Below, one piece after another: positions 1 through 8,340 of a stretch of DNA of 64,000 bases. The stretch covers positions 62,001 to 126,000 of the forward strand of contig JAXMBX010000001.1 of the NCBI GenBank assembly GCA_046349635.1, in the 5' to 3' direction. The position numbers were made by a program, and so were the translations under genes. Within the stretch, counting starts at the first letter, position 1. The number at the start of each line of letters is the position of its first letter. This DNA comes from JAXMBX01 sp046349635 (GTDB lineage Bacteria > Planctomycetota > Planctomycetia > Planctomycetales > Planctomycetaceae). Under the pieces are notes generated by a model, which had not been told where the DNA came from, did no database searches, and saw only the letters and a list, made by a program, of their open reading frames with translations.

Positions 1-2
1 CT

Positions 3-413
3 TCCTGGTGGGATGGGACCGCGTTCTGGGGAGCGATCGCGAATGCGGAATACCAGACTCTGGACCTGACCTGGCTGGTGCATCACCCCCGCATCATCAA
101 CGTGCTCACCCACGTCACCATTCTGTGGGAGATCTTTTACTGCGTGACGGTCTGGAATCGCTGGACCCGGCCCCTCACGCTGCTGGTGGCGATTCCGCTG
201 CATCTGGGGATCGCGTTCGGGTTCGGGATGATCACCTTCGGAGTGGCGATGCTTATCGCCAACATGGCGTTTGTGCCGGCGTGGCTGGTGCGGGCGGTAC
301 TGGAACGTCAACCGTTGCCGGAAACCCCCAGCGGGGAAACGGCCCGCGTTATTCCGGCCCCCAAGATGCTGCAGCACTTCCCGAAGCGTGCGACGCGCGA
401 ACCGCTGCGTTAA
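3..413 (+). CDS. HTTM-domain membrane protein, C-terminal end (5' truncated by window)
   Basis: The frame is open from the first bases of the window, so the start lies upstream. The 136 visible residues have at least two hydrophobic segments (around LTHVTILWEIFYCVTVW and LLVAIPLHLGIAFGFGMITF), followed by a short polar tail rich in Pro and Arg. The pattern of a WWDG-type motif, a DLTWL stretch and a His-His-Pro before the helices is what I recognise from the HTTM family, bacterial relatives of vitamin K-dependent gamma-carboxylase. The substrate of the bacterial members is unknown. The gene converges on mgtE, with 12 bases between the stop codons. The family call rests on the C-terminal half only. 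Confidence 0.6.
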   Translation, partial: SWWDGTAFWGAIANAEYQTLDLTWLVHHPRIINVLTHVTILWEIFYCVTVWNRWTRPLTLLVAIPLHLGIAFGFGMITFGVAMLIANMAFVPAWLVRAVLERQPLPETPSGETARVIPAPKMLQHFPKRATREPLR

Positions 414-425
414 GCCCGTTCGGTC

Positions 426-1787
426 TCAGGCCGTACTCATGATCAGGATCGCCATGGAATAGTACATGACGATTCCGAAGGCATCGAGCAATGCGGCGAT
501 CAGCGGTGTGGACATCAATGCGGGGTCCATGCCGAGCTGCTTGACGATCAAGGGGAGCATGGCGCCGATCAAGGTGCCGGTGACGACGACCATGGCGGTC
601 GTGATCGAAACGACGCAGGCCTCGCGCGGTCCGATCATTCCTAGCGAGAGGACGAAACCGAGGAAGGCGAGGCAGGCCCCGAGCAGCAGTCCGACGCAGA
701 TTTCCCGCAAGACCAGCCGGGTATTCTGCGAGCGGTTCACTTCCCCCAGCGTCATGGTGCGGATGACGAGGGTGGCGGTCTGTGAGCCGGCATTCCCGCC
801 GCTGGCGATGACGAGCGGGATGAACAGGTCCAGCCATTCATACGTCAGTGAGACGTGCTTGAAGTGGCGGAGGACGTGCGAAGTGATGAAGGCGGCGACG
901 TACAGGAAGACCAGCCAGCCTCCCCGTTTCCAGGCGATCGTGAAGATCGGGGTATTGAGATAACTGTCTTCGAGGGGGGCGACGGCACCGATGCGGTGCG
1001 CATCTTCGGTTGCTTCCTGCTGCAACACGTCCACGATGTCGTCGTGGGTGATGATTCCGACCAACTGGTTCTGCTGGTCGACGACGGGGACGGCGAGGAA
1101 GTCGTACCGCGCCATCATCTGGGCGACCGCCTCCTGGTCATCCTCCACCCGGACCGACATTACTTCCCGATCCATGATGTCAGAGACGAGCGTCCCGACG
1201 CGGGCCATGATGAGCTGCCGCAGGGAGACGAATCCGCGGAGGCGGCGGTTCGAGTCGATGACGTAGATATAGTAGATTGTTTCGCTGTTTGGTGCCTGGA
1301 TGCGAAGCTGGTGGAGCGCTTCACCGACGGTGATGTTCTCCGGCAAGGAGGCATATTCCGTGGTCATGATGGACCCGGCGCACCCTTCGGGGAACGAGAG
1401 CAATTTGCGGATGTCGCTGCGATGCGTTTGGGCCAGCAGGCTGAGGATCTTTTCCACCTGCTCATCGTCGAGCCGCTCCAGCAGGTCGACGCGATCATCG
1501 GAAGCCATTTCCTGCAGCAGGGAGGAGAGACGCTCGCGGTCGAGCGACTGCACCAATTCCGCCTGCCTGCTGACCGGGAGGTATTCCAGAATTTCCACCT
1601 GGCGATGCAGGCTGCTGTTGTCGAGCACCTGCCAGACTTCCTCGTCGGTGAAGTCTCCGAGCACTTCCGCGGTGACCGCGGGGTGCAGGGCCTTGCAAAA
1701 CTCGGCCAGCCCGACCGCGTCCTGCTCACGGATCATCTCCGCGAGATCGGGCTTGAGCAGCGAGTTGAACATTGAGGAGCTGGACAA
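426..1787 (-). CDS. mgtE: Magnesium transporter MgtE
   Basis: A 453-residue inner-membrane Mg2+ channel of usual family length. Residues 35-135 form the helical MgtE_N domain (repeated LxxLxxERLSSLLQEM-type helices). Residues 136-260 form a CBS pair, with two ITVGEAL / VMSVRVEDDQEAVAQMMARYDFLAVPVVD blocks. Residues 285-453 hold the membrane domain with the conserved PLVIASGGNAGSQTATLVIR stretch. In the known family, the N and CBS domains bind Mg2+ and close the pore when the cell is replete. The start used here is TTG at 1787, because GAGG lies 7 bases before it. An ATG at 1772 is the alternative and lacks a clear ribosome-binding site. It is transcribed alone, downstream of and in the same direction as rpsI, but a strong terminator separates them. 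Confidence 0.95.
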   Translation of the reverse strand: MSSSSMFNSLLKPDLAEMIREQDAVGLAEFCKALHPAVTAEVLGDFTDEEVWQVLDNSSLHRQVEILEYLPVSRQAELVQSLDRERLSSLLQEMASDDRVDLLERLDDEQVEKILSLLAQTHRSDIRKLLSFPEGCAGSIMTTEYASLPENITVGEALHQLRIQAPNSETIYYIYVIDSNRRLRGFVSLRQLIMARVGTLVSDIMDREVMSVRVEDDQEAVAQMMARYDFLAVPVVDQQNQLVGIITHDDIVDVLQQEATEDAHRIGAVAPLEDSYLNTPIFTIAWKRGGWLVFLYVAAFITSHVLRHFKHVSLTYEWLDLFIPLVIASGGNAGSQTATLVIRTMTLGEVNRSQNTRLVLREICVGLLLGACLAFLGFVLSLGMIGPREACVVSITTAMVVVTGTLIGAMLPLIVKQLGMDPALMSTPLIAALLDAFGIVMYYSMAILIMSTA

Positions 1788-1893
1788 GGATCGACCTCGG
1801 AAGGCGCGTGCGAAATTCTGCTTTGCCGATCATAGCAGAAGCCGCGCGGGACGGAACCGAAGCGGAACGGGTCAAACGAAAATCATCCGCAAC

Positions 1894-1928
1894 AAAAAAA
1901 CACCCCGGGGAAGTAATTCCACGGGGTG
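1894..1928 (-). terminator. Rho-independent terminator after rpsI
   Basis: Read on the minus strand, CACCCCG pairs with CGGGGTG. The stem extends through GGAA/TTCC around a short loop and is followed by seven T residues. It sits 50 bases past the rpsI stop codon and should end the rplM-rpsI transcript before mgtE. Confidence 0.85.
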
Positions 1929-1977
1929 CGATTGTTGTCAGACAGAGAGAACCAATGCTCTCCGGAAGCGATGCGAC

Positions 1978-2505
1978 TTAGCGCTTGGAGAACTGGAAGC
2001 TGCGGCGGGCTTTCTTGAAGCCGTACTTTTTGCGTTCCACCATACGACCGTCGCGGGTGAGATAACCCTTTTCGCTGAGAGCGGGGTGGTTGTCAGCGTT
2101 CAGGACGACGAGGGCACGTGCGATGCCGAGCATGATCGCTCCGGCCTGGCCGGTCGTGCCGCCACCGACGACGCGCACCCACACGTCCACTTTCCCTTCG
2201 TTCTGCGTCACTTGCAGGGGGGCGAGAACGGTGTGCTGGTTCTGGGTGGTGGGGAAGAAATCGCTGAGTTCGCGATCATTGATGACGATCTTGCCGGTGC
2301 CGGCCTTGAGACGAATCCGGGCGACGGAGGTCTTGCGGCGACCGGTTCCCATGGCGACGCCGAACTTGTCGATGCGTCCGCGAATGACGGGCTGGTGCTT
2401 GACGACAGGAGCCTCGGCCCCTTCGGTGGCGGTGCCGGTGAAGAGTTGGGAGGTTTCGGGGGCGGCGGTTTCAGCCTCGGGAGTGGCAACGGTCTCTTCG
2501 CTCAT
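1978..2505 (-). CDS. rpsI: 30S ribosomal protein S9
   Basis: A 175-residue protein of the small ribosomal subunit, whose C-terminal tail reaches the P-site tRNA. The conserved core starts near residue 47 (GVAMGTGRRKTSVARIRLKAG) and ends in the diagnostic KARRSFQFSKR, the position of the usual KARRxxQxSKR tail. The first 45 or so residues are an acidic, Ala/Pro/Thr-rich extension not found in the roughly 130-residue Escherichia coli protein. The ATG at 2505 is the only start that opens this extension. The next internal Met falls at the core itself, so a shorter core-only product cannot be excluded. It lies 101 bases downstream of rplM, the usual bacterial order. Confidence 0.97.
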   Translation of the reverse strand: MSEETVATPEAETAAPETSQLFTGTATEGAEAPVVKHQPVIRGRIDKFGVAMGTGRRKTSVARIRLKAGTGKIVINDRELSDFFPTTQNQHTVLAPLQVTQNEGKVDVWVRVVGGGTTGQAGAIMLGIARALVVLNADNHPALSEKGYLTRDGRMVERKKYGFKKARRSFQFSKR

Positions 2506-2606
2506 AAAACTCTTTCCTGCAACTTACTTTTCGCTGCACGTGCAGACAAGATTCTCGATATGGATCAATCAATAGGGCTCAAAATGAATCGACGCGAATC
2601 GCGCGA

Positions 2607-3083
2607 TCAGACTTTCAGTTCCTGGGGCTGCTGCGCCTGGTGGGGGTGCTTGTCTCCGGCGTAAAGCTTGAGACGCTGCATCATCTTGGCGCGGAGCTTA
2701 TTCTTGGGGAGCATGCGGCGGACCGCTTCGTGGATGAACTTGGTGGGATCCTTTTCCAGGACCTGTTCACCGGTCTTCACCTTGCGACCGCTCGGATAAC
2801 CGGTGAAGGTGTCGTATTCCTTGGTCGCCATCTTCGAGGTGAAGGCCTTGTGAGTCGGGTGGGCCATCAGTTCGCCGGAGAAGCGAACCTTATCGGCGTT
2901 GACCACGACGACAAAGTCACCGCAGGCGACGTGCGGAGTGTAGGTCGGACGGTGCTTGCCCATCAGAACCGTGGCGATTTTCACAGCGAGACGTCCGACG
3001 ATCTGGTCTTCCGCGTCAACGATAAACCAAACGGGGCGAACCTCTTCGGCCTTCAAAATAAATGATTTAGTCACGACATCCAC
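2607..3083 (-). CDS. rplM: 50S ribosomal protein L13
   Basis: A 158-residue large-subunit protein that binds 23S rRNA early in assembly. Typical L13 features are visible: WFIVDAEDQIVGRLAVKIATVLMGKHRPTY near the N-terminus, GDFVVVVNADKVRFSG, and the RMLPKNKLRAKMMQRLKLYAGDKHPHQAQQPQ end. The start taken is GTG at 3083, since no in-frame ATG precedes the conserved region. A second GTG lies three codons in. It heads the rplM-rpsI operon. Its promoter should be in the 343-base gap upstream. Confidence 0.97.
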   Translation of the reverse strand: MDVVTKSFILKAEEVRPVWFIVDAEDQIVGRLAVKIATVLMGKHRPTYTPHVACGDFVVVVNADKVRFSGELMAHPTHKAFTSKMATKEYDTFTGYPSGRKVKTGEQVLEKDPTKFIHEAVRRMLPKNKLRAKMMQRLKLYAGDKHPHQAQQPQELKV

Positions 3084-3426
3084 TCGCAGTCTTCAGACTT
3101 GGGCTTGAGTTTGGAGAGGCGGTAAAAACCACCCTCCTAAGATCAAAAAAACCTCGAACCAGCTTCCCTGAGGGGGATTTCAGCCGGTGAGGGCTTATTC
3201 GTATCGTCGAATTGGCAGACGACGGGCTCTCGAAATGTCGAGAAAATCCCCCCGGCGGCGGGAGTTCGCGAAGAGGATAAATTAGCGATTTACTCCCGGT
3301 CGTTCAACGTCAGCAGGAGAATTTGAGTCGCCAGGCGGGGGGAAGGGGGGGCTGTGGCTTCCCAGAGTTGGGGGCAGAACGCATGTTTTGTGGCGCAAGC
3401 CTTTATTTTGCCTGTGGATGCGTCGA
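3084..3426. other. Non-coding gap between flgL and rplM
   Basis: No gene is seen. The stretch is the 5' region of rplM on the minus strand and the 3' flank of flgL. It contains a small hairpin (TCTCGA, loop AATG, TCGAGA at 3228-3243) and a weaker TCGTC/GACGA pairing near 3204-3222. These could belong to the leader RNA of the ribosomal operon, but I cannot match them to a known L13 leader. No convincing terminator follows flgL. Confidence 0.5.
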
Positions 3427-5346
3427 TCAGAGGTAGTTGGTGAGGCTCATCTGCAGGAGTTGTGAGGCAATCTTGAGCGTTGCCTCATAGGACGCCTGTT
3501 TGAAGGCCAGAGTGGTAATGACTTCGGTCAGATCGACGTCGAAGTCCTTCGAGAGTTGATCCTTGTCCAGGACTTCCTGATCGGAGAGGGCACCATTCAC
3601 GGAATCGAGGGTTTTCTGCCGGACGGCGACGTCTCCGCGGGCCAGGTTGACCTGCTGGATCTGATTGTCGACCAGTTTGTCGAGGCGGCCGAGAGTCGCA
3701 TCGTCCCCGGCGTTCAGGGCATTCCGCAGACGGATCAGGATATTCAAGGCACCCTTCACCTCCTGCGGGTTGACGTCCTTGCCGCTGAGAGGATTGGCGG
3801 GGTTGGCGGTTGTCTCAGACCCATTGATGCCGAGCGCGGAGGAAACGCTGTTGTTGTCGATGGTGAGTGCGCCGGTCCCGGAGTCGTCCGTGATCTGCAA
3901 GCCATTGCCGACCGACTTGAAGGAAGCCACCAGGTGGCCGGGGTCGACGGCGTTGATCTTGTCGATGACGTCCTGGACGGTGATCGAGCCGGCGAGGCTG
4001 ATGGAGACTTTCGATCCATCGCGGCGAGTCACTTCGAGATTTGTTCCGCTGTCGACGGGGACGCCATTCCCATAGTTGAGCTTGGAGAGCGCGGTCGAGG
4101 TGTCGAACGTCCGGATTCCGAGATCGGCGGCGGTGGTCTCTCCGTTTTCGCCGATGGAAAAATCCGCGCCGCTCGTCCGGCTCGTAATCTCGAGGCCATT
4201 CCCGGCGGAGTTGATTTGTGTGTCGAGATTGAGTCCGGCGCGTTGGAGGGTATTGAACAGATCCTGCACGGTGACCGCGGAGGAGACATCGACAACTTTG
4301 GTGACGGTGCCGACGGTGATTTTAAGACCGCCGGCGGAGGTCGCGGTGATTCCCGCGCCGCCGTTCAAATCGGAGAGCTTCGTGGTAAGCGTGATGCGCG
4401 GGTCGACATCGGTTCCCGTGATCGTGGCGGCGGGCGCGTGCGCGATACCGAGATCCGAGGCTGTCGTGGTGTTGTTCAGGTCCGTCACGGCCACAGTTCC
4501 CGCGGAGGGGGTCAACACCAGGCCGTTCTTTGCGGGATTGATGGCGACGGAGAGCGTGAGAGGTCCACCGGAGAAGGCCGCTTCCAGGCGGGTCTTCACA
4601 TCCTGCAGGGTCTTCGCATCGGAAAGATCAATCGTCGCCGTCTGAGGGGTGCCACCGTTATCGAGCGTGACCTGGATGGAACCGGGGGTGATTCCGCGTC
4701 CTCCCAGGAGGTCCCCCAGTTGGGTATTCAACGTGGCGGCGGGGTTGATGTCTTTCGTGAGCGGGGTGCTGGTCGCCCCAAAGGACTGTTGGGCGGTGAC
4801 GTTGTTGGAAAGTGCCTGCTGCAGGCCGATGAAAGAGTCGGTCGATTGCAGGTTCCCCTGGAAGACGACGGTGCCGTCCGCCTGCGTTACGAAGGGAGCG
4901 TTCGACGATGTTCCGCCGAAGAGGTATTTGCCGAGGTATTGGGCGTTCCCGCTTCCGGTGAGTTGTTTGATGAGCGCATCGACCTGCAAGGCCATGGCCT
5001 GTTTTTCGGCAGGGGTGCTGATCGACCCCGTCCCCTGGAGGATGAATCCCTTGGCCTGGTTCAACGCGTCGCTGAGGTCGGAGAGACTTTGATCGCTCAG
5101 ATTCAGGAAGCCCTGCACGGACTGAATGTTCGTCGTGAGTTGCTGCTTGCGCTCCATCAGGCTTTGCAGTGCGATGGTGCGGAGCGCGGCGGCGGGGGAA
5201 TCGCTGGGAAGAAAGAACTTCTGGCCCGTGGAGACCTGATCCTGCAGGAGCTGCAACTGCTGTTGATTGGCCTGCAGCGCGGAATTCAAGCGTGTTCCCA
5301 TCAGGGAAGCGGGAATTCGTCCGGGAAGAACGGGACCGATATCCAT
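3427..5346 (-). CDS. flgL: Flagellar hook-associated protein 3 (FlgL)
   Basis: This hook-filament junction protein is exported by the flagellar type III system and sits between FlgK and flagellin. The N-terminal coiled region (residues 15-130, with LQDQVSTGQKFFLPSDSPAAALRT) and the C-terminal helix (590-639, ending TLKIASQLLQMSLTNYL) are flagellin-like. It has 639 residues, about twice the 317 of Escherichia coli FlgL. The extra length is three consecutive, similar units of about 95 residues at 203-301, 316-411 and 417-507. Each unit runs from an LxxLxxGxGI-like start through a TVQDLFNTL / TVQDVIDKI helix to an NGLxIT strand, and ends in a DLGI/ALGI motif. This is the flagellin IN-motif pattern. 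The start is 22 bases after flgK, so the two are probably cotranscribed. Confidence 0.93.
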   Translation of the reverse strand: MDIGPVLPGRIPASLMGTRLNSALQANQQQLQLLQDQVSTGQKFFLPSDSPAAALRTIALQSLMERKQQLTTNIQSVQGFLNLSDQSLSDLSDALNQAKGFILQGTGSISTPAEKQAMALQVDALIKQLTGSGNAQYLGKYLFGGTSSNAPFVTQADGTVVFQGNLQSTDSFIGLQQALSNNVTAQQSFGATSTPLTKDINPAATLNTQLGDLLGGRGITPGSIQVTLDNGGTPQTATIDLSDAKTLQDVKTRLEAAFSGGPLTLSVAINPAKNGLVLTPSAGTVAVTDLNNTTTASDLGIAHAPAATITGTDVDPRITLTTKLSDLNGGAGITATSAGGLKITVGTVTKVVDVSSAVTVQDLFNTLQRAGLNLDTQINSAGNGLEITSRTSGADFSIGENGETTAADLGIRTFDTSTALSKLNYGNGVPVDSGTNLEVTRRDGSKVSISLAGSITVQDVIDKINAVDPGHLVASFKSVGNGLQITDDSGTGALTIDNNSVSSALGINGSETTANPANPLSGKDVNPQEVKGALNILIRLRNALNAGDDATLGRLDKLVDNQIQQVNLARGDVAVRQKTLDSVNGALSDQEVLDKDQLSKDFDVDLTEVITTLAFKQASYEATLKIASQLLQMSLTNYL

Positions 5347-5368
5347 ACGCGTGAGTTTCCAGTATCGA

Positions 5369-7069
5369 TCAGATGTCGAGGAGAATGTTGTAAAGCTGAT
5401 CCACGGTGGAAATAAACTTCGCGGTGCTCTGGTAGGAACGCTGCAGTTGCATGATCTGGATTGCTTCTTCGTCCAGGCTAACCCCCGAATATTGCGATCG
5501 CTGGCTGTTCAGGGAGTCCTTGAAGGTGGCCGCCCCTTGCGAGATGGCATCTTCGGAGGCGGCTTTCTGCGCCAGATCCGACAGGACATTCTGGTAGAAA
5601 TCGTCGATGGAAAGGTTGTTCAGCCCGCTGACCTTCTGGCTGGTGAAATTCGCGAGAGCGAGGGCATTGGAGTTGTCGCCGGGGCCGCCTCCCTGACCGG
5701 TGGCGAGGAGGTCAGGGTTGGTGGAGATGGTCTGATTCACTCCAATCGTGGTGGAGTCCGTGCCGGTAAAGAAGGTGTTGATTCCCAGTCCGGCGAGGAC
5801 GTGGCTGCTGTCGTTTCCAAACTTGATCTCATAGCCGTTGGCGGCGGTGATCCGCAGCTTGCCGTCGTTGGTGATGGAAGCGGAGACGTTTCCGACGGCG
5901 TTTAAGGCATTCTTGAGATCGGTGAGGCTGGTGTTGTTGGCGGTGTCCACGTTGTCGAGATCAATATTGATCGTCTGCGTGGTCACTTCCCCGGTCTGCT
6001 GGTTGACGACCTTGATATCGAAACTGCCGTGCTGGGGGGGAAACGTCAGCCCCGCGGCATTCAGCGGCTGGAGGGGGTTGTTCACGGAGTAGGATCCCGT
6101 GACGTCGGTAAAACCGGCGAGCCCTTCTCCGGAACTGTGAATCTGGTTGAAGGTGCCGATGATGTTTTTGGCGTAGGCATCGAGCTGATCGACGTAGCCT
6201 CCGAGGATCTGGTCCCGGCCGGTGATGACTCCGTTCAATTCACCGCCGGAGCCGCTGATGTCCACATGAGAGTTTTCGATATGGACATTGGTGACCGGGA
6301 CGCCACGATCGGAGGCCGTTTCCGTTTCCAGGTGCTGCGTCTGTCCCGCGAGGACCAGATAGTCGTTGTTCAGAAAGACGTCGACCTGTCCGGTGGGTTG
6401 TTCGACGACCTTGACGGGGACAATTTCCGCGAGCCGGGTCAGGGCGGCGTAGCGAGTATTGCGCAGGCCGCTGGCATCACTTCCCGATTGGCCCGCCAGT
6501 TCCATCTGGACGATCTGCGGATTGAGCTTGGAAATCTGGTCAATCAACTGGTTCGCTTCGTTGACGAGATCGGAGACCTGTCCGTTTGCCGCCTGGCGGA
6601 GACTGTCGACGCTGGTGCGCAGGCCGGAGATTGAGCCGGCCAGCGTCTGCCCCTGCTGGATCAGGAGTTGTCGCGTGGCGGAAGAGCTGGGCTGGTTGGC
6701 GACGTCGTTGACCTTCGCGAGAAACTGGTTCAGGCCGCTGGAAAGATCATTGCTCGACAGCGAACTGAGGATGGTTTCGAGCTGTTTGTACGTATTGCTG
6801 CGGGTGGCGGAGGCACTGTTCTCGGAGCTGGCGGCATAAATCCGCGTTTCCAGGAACTTGTCGATCTGCTGCTTGACGCCGAGGATGCGGGCGCCCGTAC
6901 CGATCGTGACGCCGTTCTCGCTGTATGAAGAATTCGTGACGACGTTAAGGTTTTCGCGGATGTAGTTCGGGGTGTTGGCGTTGGAAATGTTATTTCCAGC
7001 CACTTGCAGGCCGGTCGAGAAAACCTCGAGGGCGTAACCCGCGTTCCGAACTGCCGAGAAGAGACCCAT
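5369..7069 (-). CDS. flgK: Flagellar hook-associated protein 1 (FlgK)
   Basis: A 566-residue first junction protein on top of the hook. The N-terminus has the expected rod/hook motif (ALEVFSTGLQVAGNNISNANTPNYIRENLNV, residues 13-43) and a coiled region to about 190. The C-terminus has the conserved VSLDEEAIQIMQLQRSYQSTAKFISTVDQLYNILLDI helix. A middle segment at about 345-430 (FDIKVVNQQTGEVTTQTINIDLDNVDTA to ITAANGYEIKFGNDSSHVLAGLGI) has the same IN-type layout as the three repeats in FlgL. ATG at 7069 is preceded by GGAG at good spacing. It lies between flgN and flgL. Confidence 0.95.
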   Translation of the reverse strand: MGLFSAVRNAGYALEVFSTGLQVAGNNISNANTPNYIRENLNVVTNSSYSENGVTIGTGARILGVKQQIDKFLETRIYAASSENSASATRSNTYKQLETILSSLSSNDLSSGLNQFLAKVNDVANQPSSSATRQLLIQQGQTLAGSISGLRTSVDSLRQAANGQVSDLVNEANQLIDQISKLNPQIVQMELAGQSGSDASGLRNTRYAALTRLAEIVPVKVVEQPTGQVDVFLNNDYLVLAGQTQHLETETASDRGVPVTNVHIENSHVDISGSGGELNGVITGRDQILGGYVDQLDAYAKNIIGTFNQIHSSGEGLAGFTDVTGSYSVNNPLQPLNAAGLTFPPQHGSFDIKVVNQQTGEVTTQTINIDLDNVDTANNTSLTDLKNALNAVGNVSASITNDGKLRITAANGYEIKFGNDSSHVLAGLGINTFFTGTDSTTIGVNQTISTNPDLLATGQGGGPGDNSNALALANFTSQKVSGLNNLSIDDFYQNVLSDLAQKAASEDAISQGAATFKDSLNSQRSQYSGVSLDEEAIQIMQLQRSYQSTAKFISTVDQLYNILLDI

Positions 7070-7120
7070 GCGAGACTCCGAACTCCTGTGTTACTGCCAC
7101 GAGGGAGGTGGCGGTGCCTT

Positions 7121-7642
7121 TTAAATGGAAGCGTCGAGGAGTGTGCCCCCCGAGGTTGCCGAACGTGACTGGTTGCCGTAGGGCTGATTACCGTAAGTGG
7201 GGGAGGGGACGCCTCCCTGGGCGATGAGGTCGAGAACTTCCGTGTAGTGGTTGTAGCAGCGGTGGGAGACGATCCAGTGGACCCAGCTTTCATGTCGCAT
7301 CCGGGCGGTCCGCTCCCGGGCGAGTTCGATCTGGGTCTGGATGTCCCGCCAGTCGGCGGCTTCGGGGTCGGTTGTCCGTGCGAGGCAGAAATCCGCCAGA
7401 TCGGCGAGAGTCGTCACCGGGATGTGGCGTCGCGCTTCGGTCAGAATGCGCTTGCGCAGGCCCAGCAAGGCTTGCAGCCGTTTGGAACCGTCTACCTCCC
7501 GGTTCTGGAGGGAAGAGACCGCGGCGACGTCCCCCGCAACCAGGGCGCCCCGCTTGAGGACAAACAGCTCGAGCAGTTGTTCCTGGACGGTTTCCAGTTG
7601 ATCCAGAAAACTCCGGACCTGTGTTTGCAACGTCTCCGACAT
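7121..7642 (-). CDS. FlgN-like export chaperone for FlgK/FlgL
   Basis: A 173-residue, mostly helical, soluble protein. The N-terminal half (LQTQVRSFLDQLETVQEQLLELFVLKRGALVAGDVAAVSSLQNREVDGSKRLQALL) looks like the FlgN fold, a long helical hairpin with an LxxLxxxQxxLLELxxxKRxALxxGD signature. Known FlgN proteins hold FlgK and FlgL in an export-ready state. Its place directly before flgK supports this call. The C-terminal 25 residues are low-complexity (Gly, Ser, Asn, Tyr). The start is ATG 7642 because AAGGAGG lies 7 bases upstream, although the frame is open 12 codons further. The gap to flgK is 51 bases. Confidence 0.7.
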   Translation of the reverse strand: MSETLQTQVRSFLDQLETVQEQLLELFVLKRGALVAGDVAAVSSLQNREVDGSKRLQALLGLRKRILTEARRHIPVTTLADLADFCLARTTDPEAADWRDIQTQIELARERTARMRHESWVHWIVSHRCYNHYTEVLDLIAQGGVPSPTYGNQPYGNQSRSATSGGTLLDASI

Positions 7643-7674
7643 TGTCCCCCTCCTTGTGGACAGCGCGACGACTA

Positions 7675-7701
7675 TCATCGGCCCCGCTGACGGTCGCTTG
7701 A
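7675..7701 (-). promoter_or_regulatory. Candidate sigma-28 (FliA) promoter for flgN-flgK-flgL
   Basis: On the minus strand TCAA is followed 15 bases later by GCCGATGA, close to the class III flagellar consensus TAAA-N15-GCCGATAA. Transcription would begin about 25 bases before the flgN ATG. FlgK and FlgL are late, sigma-28-dependent products in the enteric model, and the 236-base break in the operon here fits a separate promoter. The match is by eye, with one mismatch in each box. Confidence 0.4.
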
Positions 7702-7878
7702 GGAAATCTTCGGCTTTGGGGTCAAAGCGACTTCCGCAGGATCGGGGGCCGCACGCGCGGATTCATCCGGACATGCGGTAGGACCGGCACGTTCGGAATA
7801 TCTTCCGGGCGGCAGTTTCTGCCGAATGCTTCCGGCTGGAGGGTGGAGGAAGCGAACGTGGAGGAGCGGACAAGAAAC

Positions 7879-8286
7879 TCAGGCGGTGGTGTCCAGGCTG
7901 CTCAAGGTGCCCGCGCGCTGTTGCTGGTAGACCTTGAAGAGCGGATCGGCGATGGCCCCGCCGTGGCTCTTCGCCAGATTCTGGCTCATGATGTCGTCCA
8001 TCTGTGCCTGGAAGGTCTCTTCCGCCTCGCCGCCGTGGAAATAGGCCGGTTTCTTCTGCGAGCTGCGCATGGCCTTCAACATCTGCTTAAAGAAGGTCCC
8101 CGCGATGAAGTCCTGAAACTTCTCTTTCACCTCGGTGGGCTTGGGGCCTTGCGGAGTATCGAGAGCGATCCCGTTCGCTGCCTGCGCTGCATTGAGCGAG
8201 ATCCCCGGTTGTGCGGAGGTCAGCTTGATCGATTGCGGAGCGGCGAGTGATTTTGCCGGAGTGATGCTGCTGACGGAGAGGGACAT
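7879..8286 (-). CDS. FlgJ-like rod-binding protein (no hydrolase domain)
   Basis: A 135-residue protein with the rod-binding domain found at the N-terminus of FlgJ. KEKFQDFIAGTFFKQMLKAMRSSQKKPAYFHGGEAEETFQAQMDDIMSQNLAKS (residues 54-107) is the typical FxxxFxxxMLKAMR...Gxxxexxfxxmlxxxxxxx pattern. FlgJ caps the growing rod in the periplasm. The muramidase half present in enteric FlgJ is absent, as in many other phyla, so cell-wall opening must be done by another enzyme. The first 50 residues are a flexible Ala/Ser/Pro segment. It lies 54 bases after flgI and is the last gene before a 236-base gap. Confidence 0.82.
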   Translation of the reverse strand: MSLSVSSITPAKSLAAPQSIKLTSAQPGISLNAAQAANGIALDTPQGPKPTEVKEKFQDFIAGTFFKQMLKAMRSSQKKPAYFHGGEAEETFQAQMDDIMSQNLAKSHGGAIADPLFKVYQQQRAGTLSSLDTTA

Positions 8287-8340
8287 GATCAGGTTCCGCG
8301 AAGGGTTTGGGAGAAGTGAATAGCGTTTGAAGAAAGAGAG

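Noticed and set aside
3204..3243. A known L13 ribosomal leader structure before rplM
   Set aside because: Small stems exist, but none matches a leader I can describe. It is kept only as a remark in the gap entry.
3556..5415. A 619-codon open frame on the plus strand opposite flgL
   Set aside because: It is a mirror frame produced by the codon bias of flgL. It has no ribosome-binding site and no recognisable motif, while flgL has clear family motifs.
7643..7878. A possible flgM in the gap between flgJ and flgN
   Set aside because: I translated the gap on the minus strand. The longest frames are about 20 codons and do not resemble the anti-sigma factor.
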